Assembly (NCBI GenBank): GCA_905235595.1
Contig: CAJOMG010000014.1
Location: 1-54,051, forward strand
Source of the DNA: an uncultured Desulfovibrio sp.
GTDB taxonomy: Bacteria > Desulfobacterota > Desulfovibrionia > Desulfovibrionales > Desulfovibrionaceae
Direction: 5' to 3'
DNA: 54,051 nt
Positions within the stretch are counted from its first letter, which is position 1; each line of letters opens with the position of its first letter. The notes beneath the pieces were generated by a model. The model worked only from the letters and a program-made list of their open reading frames with translations, made no database searches and had not been told where the DNA came from. The position numbers and the translations under genes were made by a program. Positions 8,504 through 18,377 of this stretch are shown here, one piece after another.

Positions 8504-10810
8504 ATGTTAAGTAAAGACGTTCAGCTTATCATTCGGGACGCGTTGATGGAAGCGCACCGTCGACGGCATGATTTGCTCACGGTGGAGCACATATTATTCG
8601 CATTGACCAACAGCATGAGGGGTCGCATCTTGTTGGAAGGCAGCGGCGCCAGTGTGCCAGTGTTGCGTGAGCAGCTTGAGGAATTTTTCCGTCATGAGAT
8701 GGAGTCTGTAGTACAGGATGGACCTTTTGAAGTTATGCAGACCGAGGGCGTGCAGCGCGTGCTTGAACGAGCCGTGTCTCAAATACGCTCTGCCGGCCGC
8801 GACTCCGTGGAACTAGGGGACTTGCTCGTTGCCATTATGGATGAAGAACAGAGCTATGCCCACTTCTATCTGCGAAAGCAGGGTGTAGAGCGATTAGATG
8901 TTCTGACATTTGTTTCGCATGGCATGGAGGACAGCAGGGGTTCACGTGGGGTTGCTCCTTCACAGGAAGAAAGCGGACAGGGCGACAGCAAGGGAAATCC
9001 CCTGGAACTCTATGCTGTTGATCTGACGGCACGCGCCCGCGAGGGTAAAATAGATCCCTTGGTTGGCCGTACCACTGAACTGGAACGTGCCGTTGAGGTG
9101 CTGTGCCGTCGGCGCAAGAACAATCCTCTCTTCGTGGGTGATCCTGGCGTGGGCAAGACGGCGCTTGCCGAGGGCCTGGCGCTACGTATCACATCAGGCA
9201 ACGTGCCGGAGATGTTTGCCCATACCAAGCTTTATGCCCTTGATATGGGACTTTTGCTGGCTGGTACTCGCTACAGGGGAGATTTTGAAGGGCGCCTCAA
9301 GGCTGTGGTTCACAAGCTCAAGGAAGAGCCGAATGCCATTTTGTTTATTGATGAAATACACACTATTGTTGGGGCAGGCTCAACTTCAGGGGGCTCCATG
9401 GATGCCTCCAACCTGTTGAAACCAGTGCTCGCCAATGGTGAAATACGCTGCATAGGTTCCACTACCTTTGAGGAATACCGCAATCATTTTGAAAAGGATC
9501 GTGCGCTGGCACGCCGTTTTCAGCGTATTGACCTTGCAGAGCCGACTGCAAAAGAATGCCTGGAAATACTTGAGGGCTTGCAATCTCGCTATGCAGACTA
9601 CCACCATGTGCGCTACAGCCCTTTGGCCCTCAAAGCAATGGTGGATTTAACGGCACGCCATGTACGCGATCGACTGTTGCCAGACAAGGCCATTGATGTC
9701 CTGGACGAAACAGGTGCTGCCGTTCATCTGGGAAAAGGCGTGACAAACACACCCGCGAAGCGGGAGGGAAATGGCATTCCCCTGGTGGGTGTGGCTGATG
9801 TTGAACGTATTGTAGCCCGTATGGCAGGTATTCCTGTGCGTACGGTATCGGGTAAAGAACGAAATCGTCTGGCCACTCTTGAGAAGCATCTTAAGAATCT
9901 TGTGTTCGGTCAGGATGAAGCCATTGAGTTGACAGTGCGCGCTATACTCCGGGCCCGTGCAGGGCTGTCTCAGGAACAGCGACCGGCAGGAGCTTTTCTT
10001 TTCTATGGTCCCACTGGCGTAGGCAAAACAGAAGTGGCCCGCTGTCTGGCAAAACTTATGGACGTGGAATTTTTGCGCTACGACATGAGCGAATACATGG
10101 AAAAGCACGCAGTATCACGCCTGATAGGTGCCCCTCCGGGATATGTCGGCTTTGACCAGGGAGGTTTGCTGACTGAGGCTGTGCGCAAGGCTCCCTATTC
10201 CGTAGTACTGCTGGATGAGATAGAAAAAGCGCATCCAGATATTTTTAACGTGCTGTTGCAGGTAATGGACTATGCCACACTTACGGACAACACAGGGCGC
10301 AAAACGGACTTCTCGCACGTCATTCTGATTATGACATCCAATGCCGGAGCTTTTGACATGTCGCGTCCGGCAATGGGGTTCGGAAGTATGGCACCGCAGG
10401 ATGCGGCCCATAAGGGCCTCAAGGCCGTGGAAAATACCTTCAGCCCTGAATTCCGCAACCGACTGGACGCTCTGGTGCCCTTTTGCAGCCTGACAGAACC
10501 CATGATGCTGCGTATTGTAGATAAGTTCCTGCATGAAATATGTATCGGGCTTGAACAGCGCAATGTGACTTTGAGCATTACTGACGGTGCCCGTCACTGG
10601 CTGGCCAGAAAAGGGTTTGATCCCGCCATGGGAGCCAGACCTTTGCAGCGGCTGCTGCGCACGGAACTGGAAGACCGCCTGGCTCAGGAATTGCTTTTCG
10701 GCGTTCTTAAGAAGGGGGGGGCAGCGCGTATTGCCTTAAAGAACGATGGTCTGGTTCTTGTAAAAAAGGAACGTGCGGCAAAGCCAAGGGCAGAACGCAT
10801 TGACGCATAG
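8504..10810 (+). CDS. clpA: ATP-dependent Clp protease ATP-binding subunit ClpA
   Basis: This 768-residue AAA+ unfoldase partners with ClpP and ClpS. The N-terminal repeat domain (about 1-145) precedes the first ATPase, with Walker [10 protein letters not shown] and Walker [10 protein letters not shown]. The second ATPase has Walker [10 protein letters not shown], Walker [13 protein letters not shown], and a C-terminal small domain (GARPLQRLL). The long middle domain of ClpB is absent, which favours ClpA. It is probably co-transcribed with clpS. recN converges from the other side 57 bases away. Confidence 0.94.
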   Translation: MLSKDVQLIIRDALMEAHRRRHDLLTVEHILFALTNSMRGRILLEGSGASVPVLREQLEEFFRHEMESVVQDGPFEVMQTEGVQRVLERAVSQIRSAGRDSVELGDLLVAIMDEEQSYAHFYLRKQGVERLDVLTFVSHGMEDSRGSRGVAPSQEESGQGDSKGNPLELYAVDLTARAREGKIDPLVGRTTELERAVEVLCRRRKNNPLFVGDPGVGKTALAEGLALRITSGNVPEMFAHTKLYALDMGLLLAGTRYRGDFEGRLKAVVHKLKEEPNAILFIDEIHTIVGAGSTSGGSMDASNLLKPVLANGEIRCIGSTTFEEYRNHFEKDRALARRFQRIDLAEPTAKECLEILEGLQSRYADYHHVRYSPLALKAMVDLTARHVRDRLLPDKAIDVLDETGAAVHLGKGVTNTPAKREGNGIPLVGVADVERIVARMAGIPVRTVSGKERNRLATLEKHLKNLVFGQDEAIELTVRAILRARAGLSQEQRPAGAFLFYGPTGVGKTEVARCLAKLMDVEFLRYDMSEYMEKHAVSRLIGAPPGYVGFDQGGLLTEAVRKAPYSVVLLDEIEKAHPDIFNVLLQVMDYATLTDNTGRKTDFSHVILIMTSNAGAFDMSRPAMGFGSMAPQDAAHKGLKAVENTFSPEFRNRLDALVPFCSLTEPMMLRIVDKFLHEICIGLEQRNVTLSITDGARHWLARKGFDPAMGARPLQRLLRTELEDRLAQELLFGVLKKGGAARIALKNDGLVLVKKERAAKPRAERIDA

Positions 10811-10867
10811 CGTCGCTCTTATGTCTCTATATGACATCCAACAGGTAAAGAATCAGCATATCATCCT

Positions 10868-12487
10868 TCAGCGGCAATAGGCTTTTTCCAGCCCCAGGGC
10901 CAGTGCTTCACCCTGTGATCCTCCGCCAGCCATGCGCACCAACTCAGCGTGTCTAGCTGTCGTATCAAGTGGAGTGCACAGGGTAAAGGTGGCATTATCT
11001 CGCACAATTTTTGATATCTGAAAGTGTTTGCCGGCGCGCACAGCCAGTTGCGGCCAGTGTGTAATGAGGAGGATTTGCCGTGATGCGGCCAGTGCAGATA
11101 GTTTTTCTGCAAGACTGTTTAATGTAAGGCCGCCAACGCCTGCGTCTACTTCATCAAAAATAAATGTGGAGCATTGATCTTCGTGCTGAATCCCGGCTAG
11201 AGCCAGCAAAAAACGCGAGAGTTCACCGCCTGATGCTATTTTATCAAGGGGTTGTGCTGGCTGACCAGGGTTGGGTGCCCATAAAATACGACCCCGTTCA
11301 TCAGTGACGCCAGGCCAGATTTCGTAGGGGCTGAACTCCGGTATAACACGTACCGCAGCAGAAAAACCCAACTGCCGTAATTCAGCTTCAAGAGCGGCAG
11401 TTGTTGCGGTGGCGGCTGCACGTCGCGCAGGCAGTATGTGTGAGGTGACGGCTATCAACTCCTCTTTCAGTGCTTTTTCCTCTTTTTCCAGCTGGGCCAG
11501 GTCAAGAGCACAGACATCAAGAAAGGAAAGATTGTCAGCGATTTCTGCGCGCAGGGAAAGAATATCTGGCAAGGTTCGATGCAGTTTTCGCTTGAGATGG
11601 GCAAGGGCAAAAAGACGTTCTTCTATCTGGTCAATGTCAGTGACATCGCCCATATCCGGCAGGGCAGGAGGGCGGCGCAACATACCCGTAAGGCTTGACA
11701 GCTGCTGCCGCAGATCTGCCACACTTTCGACATCAATATCGATACGGGCATCGACACATTGGATGTCATACAAAAGTTTTTCAAGGTGCTTTAGTTGCTC
11801 AATAAGTCCCTGCTGTGCGTCGTCACCGTGCAGCAAGGCCAACGTAAGATCATATTTTTTGTGCAAATGTTCCACAGAACGCATGCGATTGCGCAGATCT
11901 TCAAGGCGTTCCTCTTCCCCCTCTTCCGGGGCAATCTTGTCGATTTCCTGTTGCTGCATTTCAAGCAGTTCACGTTTTTCCACAAGGCCGGATTGTCGTT
12001 CCAGTAGGGCATTTCGTCTGCCTGCATTCTCCTGCAATGCAGTTAATAGCGTTTGGCGGCGTGCGATAAGCGTATCGCACTGCATGCCTTGCTCCAGCAA
12101 ATATGCCTGGAAAGCAGGCTGTAGCAGATGCTGTTGGGCATGCTGGCTTGTAAGCGATATGAGTTTGGGACGCAGATCGCGCAAGCTTTCTTGTGAGCGC
12201 AGCGTGTCATTGATATACAAACGGCTGCGACCGCTATCAGCCACAAGCTCACGCCGTAGTATCAAATCTTTCGATGGAAGGCTGAATAATGCTTCAACCT
12301 GTGCCCGATCCGCACCACCACGCACCATATCTGCAGAAAATTTGTCACCCAGCAGGAAGCCGAGAGCTTTGAGTACAAAACTCTTTCCGGCGCCTGTCTC
12401 CCCGGTGAGCACATTGATACCTGGTGCAAATTCCAGTGTCATATCCTCTATGAGGGCTACATTGCGGATATGCAAATATTCAAGCAT
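10868..12487 (-). CDS. recN: DNA repair protein RecN (SMC-like ATPase)
   Basis: This 539-residue SMC-like protein acts in double-strand break repair. Walker A is near the N-terminus (TGETGAGKSFVLKAL) after the typical MLEYLHIRNVALIEDMTLEFAPGINVL start. A coiled-coil region occupies the middle, and ABC signature and Walker B elements lie near the C-terminus (SGGELSRFLLAL and STFIFDEVDAGVGG). No clear Shine-Dalgarno precedes the ATG. The gene ends convergent with clpA and lies 63 bases downstream of the ABC permease pair, so it may share their transcript. Confidence 0.92.
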   Translation of the reverse strand: MLEYLHIRNVALIEDMTLEFAPGINVLTGETGAGKSFVLKALGFLLGDKFSADMVRGGADRAQVEALFSLPSKDLILRRELVADSGRSRLYINDTLRSQESLRDLRPKLISLTSQHAQQHLLQPAFQAYLLEQGMQCDTLIARRQTLLTALQENAGRRNALLERQSGLVEKRELLEMQQQEIDKIAPEEGEEERLEDLRNRMRSVEHLHKKYDLTLALLHGDDAQQGLIEQLKHLEKLLYDIQCVDARIDIDVESVADLRQQLSSLTGMLRRPPALPDMGDVTDIDQIEERLFALAHLKRKLHRTLPDILSLRAEIADNLSFLDVCALDLAQLEKEEKALKEELIAVTSHILPARRAAATATTAALEAELRQLGFSAAVRVIPEFSPYEIWPGVTDERGRILWAPNPGQPAQPLDKIASGGELSRFLLALAGIQHEDQCSTFIFDEVDAGVGGLTLNSLAEKLSALAASRQILLITHWPQLAVRAGKHFQISKIVRDNATFTLCTPLDTTARHAELVRMAGGGSQGEALALGLEKAYCR

Positions 12488-12550
12488 AACAGTATGGTGT
12501 ATATTATTTTTTATGTGTTACTTTAAGTTTATGTGTACATAGGAAACAGG

Positions 12551-13390
12551 TTAGCGGGTATGCAGGCGCGGGTCAAAATAATCTCGCAGACTTTCCCCTA
12601 GAAGATTATAACCCAGTACTGTCACTAGAATGGCCAGTCCTGGATAGAGAGAGAGCCAGGGAGCTGTTGAAATAACGGCTTTGCCATCCATAAGCATATT
12701 CCCCCAGCTGGCAGTAGGCGGTTGCACACCAAGGCCAAGAAAGCTCAGACTGGACTCGGTGAGTATGGCGCCTGCAATTCCCAGTGTGGCCGTAATCAGC
12801 ACCGGGGCGAGTGCATTGGGCAGAATGTGTCGTACAAGAATGCGGTGTGATGACGTTCCGGCCAATCTGGCGGCCGCTATGAAATCCCGTTCGCGCAGGC
12901 TCAGCGTTTCTGCCCGTACGAGGCGTGTGACTCCCATCCATGACGTTAACCCGATAACGATCATGATGTTAGCCAAACTTGGTTCCAGAAAGGCAATGAC
13001 AGCCAGAATAAGAAAGAAAGATGGGAAACAGAGCATGATGTCTACAAAGCGCATGATGCATTCATCCACCCAACTTCGGAAATAACCGCTGATAAGCCCC
13101 AGTGTCGTACCAATACTGACTGAGATGCCCACAGCTACGAAACCAACCCAGAGTGAGATACGTCCTCCGAAGAGCAGACGTGAAAACACATCTCTTCCCA
13201 GGCGGTCAGTGCCCAGCCAGAAACGGGATGACGGCGGTTCCAGAATGTGATCCAAATGCAGGGCATCGGGATGGAACGGTGCAATGAGCGGGGCGAGCAG
13301 GGCAGCAAGAGACATAGCGAGTACAATGCCACTACCAAGGATGAGCATAAGGTTGCGACCCAGCAGATTTCTGATAGTCAGTGGGAGCAT
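12551..13390 (-). CDS. ABC transporter permease, DppC/OppC type
   Basis: This inner-membrane permease of a di/oligopeptide-type importer has an N-terminal helix, an OppC-like periplasmic segment (GTDRLGRDVFSRLLFGGRISLWVG) and the EAA loop (RLAGTSSHRILVRHILPNALAPV) that docks the ATPase. The start at 13390 overlaps the stop of the upstream permease (TGATG), so the two are translationally coupled; an in-frame start further up would run deep into that gene. Length is about 279 residues. No binding protein or ATPase gene lies nearby, so the substrate (peptide, nickel or other) is open. Confidence 0.85.
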   Translation of the reverse strand: MLPLTIRNLLGRNLMLILGSGIVLAMSLAALLAPLIAPFHPDALHLDHILEPPSSRFWLGTDRLGRDVFSRLLFGGRISLWVGFVAVGISVSIGTTLGLISGYFRSWVDECIMRFVDIMLCFPSFFLILAVIAFLEPSLANIMIVIGLTSWMGVTRLVRAETLSLRERDFIAAARLAGTSSHRILVRHILPNALAPVLITATLGIAGAILTESSLSFLGLGVQPPTASWGNMLMDGKAVISTAPWLSLYPGLAILVTVLGYNLLGESLRDYFDPRLHTR

Positions 13391-14409
13391 CAGCGTTCCC
13401 CTCTTTCTGTGCGGATTCGTGGGTCGACAATTCCATAACACACATCAGCGAGCAAATTGCCCATAAGGGTCAGGACAGCACCAAGAACGAGATTCCCCAT
13501 AATCATGGTATAATCTCGTGCCATGACTGCCCCGTAAAAGAGTTGTCCAAGACCGGGAAGGGCGAAGATGGACTCAATAATGACACTGCCGCCGATGAGC
13601 CCCGGCACTGAAAGCCCCAGAAGGGTGATAACCGGCAGCAGGGCATTGCGTAAGGCATGACGCATGATAACGGCCCTGTTGCTCAACCCCTTGGCACGGG
13701 CAGTGAGAATGTAATCCTGCCGCAGAGTTTCGAGCATACAGGCCCGCATGTATCGCGACATACCCGCCAACCCTCCCACAGTGTATACAAGGATAGGCAG
13801 AGCAAGATGGCGTACGAGATCGCAAATTTTTCCCCACAGGTCAAGGTGTTCAAAGTTTATGGATGTGAGTCCAGAAATGGGCAGCCATTGTAATTCGATG
13901 CCAAAAAGCAACATGAGTAGCAGTGCCAGCCAGAAAGAGGGCATGGCAAAGCCAAGAAAGACCAGGACCGTTATGGTTTTGTCGAGCAGGGAATTGCGGC
14001 GGCAGGCAGAAATAATGCCCACAGGCACGGCAATGAGCAAGGTCAGCATTAGGGAAATGACATTCATTCCCACCGTGAGGGGGAGACGTTCCAGAATTTT
14101 TGTCAGTACCGGACGTGAATCAACCGACATGGAATTGCCAAAGTCAAAATGGACAAGACGCACAAGCCAGTCCCAATATTGCACATATAATGGCCTATTA
14201 AGCCCGTATAGTTCCTCCAGGCGCTGGCGTGAGGCTGCGCCAGCCAGAGGGTTAAGCGTGGTTTCCATGTCTGTGGGAGAACCAGGAGCAAGGTGGATGA
14301 TCCAGAAGCTAATGACAGTAATACCCAACAGCACAAGGAGTAGCCACAGTGTCTTTTTGAGGATGTGCAGCAATACGCCGAAAAGTTGTGGAGTTCTGCT
14401 GTTGCGCAT
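13390..14409 (-). CDS. ABC transporter permease, DppB/OppB type
   Basis: This 339-residue membrane protein has six predicted helices. It carries the OppB hallmarks [21 protein letters not shown] near the N-terminus, [13 protein letters not shown], and an EAA loop at [25 protein letters not shown]. It forms the permease heterodimer with the next gene. It begins nine bases after the stop of the 176-residue unknown gene, suggesting one minus-strand transcript from rdgC to the permeases. Confidence 0.87.
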   Translation of the reverse strand: MRNSRTPQLFGVLLHILKKTLWLLLVLLGITVISFWIIHLAPGSPTDMETTLNPLAGAASRQRLEELYGLNRPLYVQYWDWLVRLVHFDFGNSMSVDSRPVLTKILERLPLTVGMNVISLMLTLLIAVPVGIISACRRNSLLDKTITVLVFLGFAMPSFWLALLLMLLFGIELQWLPISGLTSINFEHLDLWGKICDLVRHLALPILVYTVGGLAGMSRYMRACMLETLRQDYILTARAKGLSNRAVIMRHALRNALLPVITLLGLSVPGLIGGSVIIESIFALPGLGQLFYGAVMARDYTMIMGNLVLGAVLTLMGNLLADVCYGIVDPRIRTERGER

Positions 14410-14418
14410 TGAAAAAAC

Positions 14419-14949
14419 TTACTCCGTGCGGGTCATCCACTGACGCATATCATCCACTTCCTGCAGCCAGGCAGGGGAGAGACGCAGTTTGAGAAAACGC
14501 GCATACAAATCGTCCAGCAGTGATATACAGACTTCAATAAGGTAGAATTTTTCCAAAAGGAGGGCATCAGGATCATCGTCTTCATAGGTGATTCTGTCGA
14601 GTTTTGGTGTCTTCATGCTGTTGAGACAGAAATCTTCAGCTCTGAGAACAAGTTGAAAAGTCAGCTCATCTTTTTCAAGATGCAGCAGAGCCCGGCTTAC
14701 CTTCTTGCCAGTTCCAAGGCCGAAACGGGCTTCGCGCAGTGGAGAGAGCGAGCCGGAAACCGAGGCAACTTCTCGTGCATCCCCTTCGCCGCCTTCAACG
14801 ACAATGCGTTGCTCCATGGAGACTGAAAAAGGTGCACCATCCTTATCACTAAAAGCTCCGGGCGCAGTATCACTTTGATACCAGAGCCACGTCAGAAATT
14901 CCTGGCCAAGTACTGTATCTGTAGATTCGCCGAGGTATGGCATAATCAT
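14419..14949 (-). CDS. Conserved hypothetical protein downstream of rdgC
   Basis: The product has about 176 residues and is acidic and soluble, with no signal peptide. Notable segments are LGQEFLTWLWYQSD, SVSMEQRIVVEGGEGD and EICISLLDDLYARFLKLRLSPAWLQEV-like text. I chose ATG 14949 because AAGG lies 11 bases before it; the frame is open to 15018, overlapping rdgC. The EFLTWLWY and MEQR patterns resemble the C-terminal half of RdgC proteins, so the two genes together may equal a full-length RdgC split in two. That relation is a recollection of family patterns, not a proven alignment. Confidence 0.65.
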   Translation of the reverse strand: MIMPYLGESTDTVLGQEFLTWLWYQSDTAPGAFSDKDGAPFSVSMEQRIVVEGGEGDAREVASVSGSLSPLREARFGLGTGKKVSRALLHLEKDELTFQLVLRAEDFCLNSMKTPKLDRITYEDDDPDALLLEKFYLIEVCISLLDDLYARFLKLRLSPAWLQEVDDMRQWMTRTE

Positions 14950-14977
14950 AATAAAAGGTACCTTAGAATAAAAATAA

Positions 14978-15601
14978 TCAGAAAAGAGGTGTAAACTGAG
15001 TGGCCTCGAGCTGGTCAAGGCGTTCGTGATCTTCGTCGTTCACCAGCGAGGCTGCAAGATTGTACGGCGTAAGCTGTTCTAGGTGCAGTTCAAATGTAAT
15101 GAGAAACTGTTCCATAAACAGATCGATCATCTTGTCTTGAGTAGAAGCAAACCATACTTCATTGCGGTCTGTAGCCCATACAACATTGAATTCACCTGGA
15201 ACAGGCAAAAAACGAGACCGCAGTTGCAAGATCACCTGTTCCTTGAGTTCCTTTTTGCGCTCCCGGGAAATAACATTTTTACCTTGCTCACTCATGCGCT
15301 GTTTTTCTTCTTTTATAGCAAGTGCCAGATGTTTTCTTATCACTCCTGCAGGAATGCGGCGTAAATCCTGTCGTAAGGAAAAAACAATATAGGAACCTTT
15401 TTGGGGTGGTCCCCCGAGCCATTCTACATCAAGCATATCATCAAAGCTGACCCAGCCATGGGCTTCCATTTCAGGGATATTGTCGATATCGCGAAAGGCG
15501 TACTGTTTGAGCTTATCCAAAATATGCGTCCAAAGCGTATCCGGCACGGGATCAAGGATGCGGAACCGTGAAAAACTGCATGTGCTGTTGGCAAAACCCA
15601 T
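14978..15601 (-). CDS. rdgC: RdgC-like recombination-associated protein
   Basis: The 207-residue protein has the RdgC N-terminal pattern: a short strand with F-R-F-RI, then MEAHGWVSFDD, a strand YIVFSLRQDLRRIPAGVIRKHL and a charged helix with SRERKKELKEQVILQLRSRFLPVP. It continues VVWATDRNEVWFASTQDKMIDLFMEQF. RdgC forms rings on DNA and restrains RecA. E. coli RdgC is about 300 residues; here the similarity ends near 200 and the next gene may supply the rest. GAGGAG lies just upstream of the ATG. Confidence 0.72.
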   Translation of the reverse strand: MGFANSTCSFSRFRILDPVPDTLWTHILDKLKQYAFRDIDNIPEMEAHGWVSFDDMLDVEWLGGPPQKGSYIVFSLRQDLRRIPAGVIRKHLALAIKEEKQRMSEQGKNVISRERKKELKEQVILQLRSRFLPVPGEFNVVWATDRNEVWFASTQDKMIDLFMEQFLITFELHLEQLTPYNLAASLVNDEDHERLDQLEATQFTPLF

Positions 15602-15683
15602 GAAATCTCCTCATTCATTACTGATAGGAAACCCCTAGGACTTTTGTGTGTTGTACGTCAGAGCCGCCTCGGGGGCAAGTGCT

Positions 15684-15732
15684 CACTCTCGCAGAGTGGG
15701 ATTATAAATGTCCCATAATGATAATTATGTAA
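15684..15732. promoter_or_regulatory. Palindromes in the rdgC / pseudouridine synthase gap, one Fur-box-like
   Basis: CACTCT-CGC-AGAGTG (15684-15698) is a perfect short hairpin. CATAAT-GATA-ATTATG (15714-15729) is a second palindrome. Read as a 19-mer from 15714 it matches the classic Fur consensus at about 13 positions, including 11 consecutive ones from the second base. Both lie between divergent genes and could be operators for either. Fur binding is only a suggestion. Confidence 0.35.
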
Positions 15733-15807
15733 ACTTTTATTGAGCACTATATCTGATCTTGACGCTACAGCCCTCTTCCAGCACCATAGGTACGTAAGGA
15801 GAAAACC

Positions 15808-16611
15808 ATGTCATCCAGTCATATGCATGCGCTATCCAGCTGCAATGTCACACGCAAGGCTTCTGCAAACGTTGCGAACGCCGGCCTTAGACTGAATAAA
15901 GCCATTGCACAGTCTGGACTGTGTTCCCGTCGTAAGGCCGATGCACTAATTCTTGCAGGTCGTGTACGTGTCAACAATCAGGTGGAGACAAACCCTGCAC
16001 GACATGTATTCCTGTCGGCTGATGTGCTTTCCCTCGATGGGCATACCCTGGATGCTTCGCAGCACCTTGTCTATGTGCTGTTTCACAAACCTGTGCATGT
16101 CGTTTGTACCCTCAGTGATCCTGAAGGCCGCTCAACAATTCTTAATGTTTTACCTGAACAATATAAGACTACTCGGCTGTATCCTGTTGGCCGTCTTGAT
16201 TATTTTTCAGAAGGGTTGCTACTTCTGACAAATGACGGACAACTGGCACAGCGTCTCATGCATCCGCGCTACCATCAGCCAAAAACATATGAGGTGCTTG
16301 TACGTGGTTCTGTACATGAGTCAAGTCTGCATACCATGCGTCATGGAATGTGTCTTGCTGAAGGTGACAGGCTTGCCCCGGTACAAGTAGCTGCCATTGC
16401 CCTGCCCTCTGGCGATACGATCTTGCGCATGGTGTTGCATCAGGGCCTGAACCGGCAGATTCGCCGCATGTGCCGCGATTTGGGGTTGACCATCCTTCGG
16501 TTACGACGTGTGGCGCAGGGCGTTCTGCATCTGGGGGATCTGCCTTGCGGCGCAGCACGACCACTGACAGATATTGAATTGAACGCCCTACGCAAAAGTG
16601 TACAATTGTAA
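15808..16611 (+). CDS. rRNA pseudouridine synthase, RsuA/RluB family
   Basis: This 267-residue RNA-modifying enzyme isomerises uridine in rRNA. An N-terminal S4 RNA-binding domain (LRLNKAIAQSGLCSRRKADALILAGRVRVNNQ) is followed by the catalytic domain with the GRLDYFSEGLLLLTNDG motif, whose Asp is the nucleophile. RQIRRMCRDLGLTILRLRRV is the family C-terminal motif. A 25-residue N-terminal extension precedes the S4 domain. TAAGGAG lies seven bases before the ATG. The exact target uridine (RluB, RluE or RsuA type) is not decidable here. Confidence 0.88.
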   Translation: MSSSHMHALSSCNVTRKASANVANAGLRLNKAIAQSGLCSRRKADALILAGRVRVNNQVETNPARHVFLSADVLSLDGHTLDASQHLVYVLFHKPVHVVCTLSDPEGRSTILNVLPEQYKTTRLYPVGRLDYFSEGLLLLTNDGQLAQRLMHPRYHQPKTYEVLVRGSVHESSLHTMRHGMCLAEGDRLAPVQVAAIALPSGDTILRMVLHQGLNRQIRRMCRDLGLTILRLRRVAQGVLHLGDLPCGAARPLTDIELNALRKSVQL

Positions 16612-16628
16612 ATTCTCCTGTTTTGGCC

Positions 16629-18267
16629 TTATTCTCCTTTTTTGAACAGTTGCTCCATAAAGTCTATGGCGTCTTTTTGTATAGCTTTAAGATGTTCCTC
16701 GCCGGTAAAGCTCTCCGTATAGACCTTACAGATGGCCTCCGTGCCAGATGGACGGACGGCAAACCAGCCATCCTCACTGACAACTTTTACGCCACCAATA
16801 GGGGCATCGTTTCCTGGAGCACGGGTTAAAATCGCTGTTATCGGCTTTCCACCAAGATTTTTCAGTTGTACGCTCTCTGGAGTGAGTGCCTTGAGTTTTG
16901 CACGCACAGCGTCGTCTGCTGGTGCATCCAGACGCTGATAGACCGGTGCTCCAAGACGTTGCTCCAATCTGGCATACAGTTCACTGGGGGAAGCCTGTTC
17001 CACGGCGGCCATTTCTGCGGCCAGCAGGCACATGAGCGGCCCATCCTTGTCAGTGCTCCACGGGGTACCGTCAAAGCAGAGAAAGGATGCTCCAGCACTT
17101 TCTTCGCAGCCCATGCCGCATTCTCCACTGTGGAGATATGGGACAAACCACTTGAAGCCCACAGGCACTTCAATAACTGGGCGGCCAGCTTCACGGCTGA
17201 TTCTGTCCAGCATGGCGCTTGTGACAAGCGTTTTGCCAATGCCACGCTGGGCCGGCCACTTTTGCCGTGTGCGGAAGAGGTACCAAGCTGCGACGCTGAG
17301 AAAATGGTTAGGGTTCATTAACTCCTGTCGTGTCACAATACCATGGCGGTCAGAATCAGGATCGCAGGCGAAGCTGAGGTCAAATCGTTCACGCATGTCT
17401 ACAAGGCGGCTCATGGCATAAGGTGAGGAACAATCCATCCGAATTTTGCCATCCTTGTCACAGGGAACAAAACGGAAGGTGGGATCCACTGCCCTGTTCA
17501 CCACATCAAGCTTGATCCCGTAAGTATCCGCAATGGGCTCCCACATCTGCAAACTAGCCCCGCCAAGGGGATCAACACCAATGGAAAGGCCGGAAGCGGC
17601 AATGGCCTTCATATCCAGCACCTGGGACAGGTCATCCACATACGACTGGATAAAGTCATATTCCTGTACAAGAGAAGAGCTGAGCGCCGCTCGCAAGTGT
17701 GTCATGCGCACGCCATTGTTGTTATTTTCCAGATACGAATTGGCGCGTTTTTCAATATCTGCTGTGACATCCGTGTCGGCAGGACCACCATGTGGGGGAT
17801 TGTACTTAAATCCGCCATCGCGCGGTGGATTGTGCGAGGGAGTAATTACTATGCCATCAGCTAGACCATTGACACGCCCGGCATTCCACTTGAGTATGGC
17901 ATGGGAAATGGCGGGTGTGGCCGTATACGGCAATACGCACCTGCACATCGTTAGCCGCCAGCACCTCCAGTGCCGAGCGAAAAGCCGCTTCGGAAAGGGC
18001 ATGTGTGTCCCCACCCAGAAACAGCGGCCCATCAATGCCTTTTGCCTTGCGGTAATCACACACGGCTTGGGTGATAGCGTAGATATGCTCTTCGTTAAAG
18101 CTGCACAACAATGGCGTTCCCCTGTGCCCTGACGTGCCAAATGCCACGCGTTGCGCAGCCACAGCCGGGTTGGGAAATTCAGTGTAGTAGGCGCTCATGA
18201 GCAAGGGGATATTCTCCAGCTTTTCGGGCGCAGGCAGGTGACCTGCATCACAATGAACAACAGCCAT
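16629..18267 (-). pseudogene. pgm: Phosphoglucomutase, interrupted by a one-base frameshift
   Basis: The enzyme interconverts glucose 1- and 6-phosphate. Across two frames every family motif is present: FGTSGHRG, the phosphoserine loop ITPSHNPP, the metal loop DPDSDRHG, the sugar-binding GCEESAGA and the phosphate loop RPSGTEAICKVY. The N-terminal part (from ATG 18267, with GGAGGAG upstream) shifts frame near 17925-17935. There VRIAVYGHT in one frame must join PYTATPAISHAIL in the next. Total length is equivalent to about 546 residues, as in E. coli Pgm. All else is intact, so this is a recent mutation or a base-calling error. The gene is convergent with the pseudouridine synthase gene. Confidence 0.82.
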
Positions 18268-18377
18268 GGCTCTCTCCTCCAGGTCCAGCATGTGAGACTT
18301 TTTTGTAGAATCCACACCAAGTATAGACGCTTCCTCATATGGTCGCAATACTGCGACATTGTATTCATTTGCCTTGA

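Noticed and set aside
11409..12542. 377-codon open frame opposite recN
   Set aside because: It is antisense to a well-supported recN and is rich in Ser, Arg and Cys, a composition typical of shadow frames. It has no recognisable domain.
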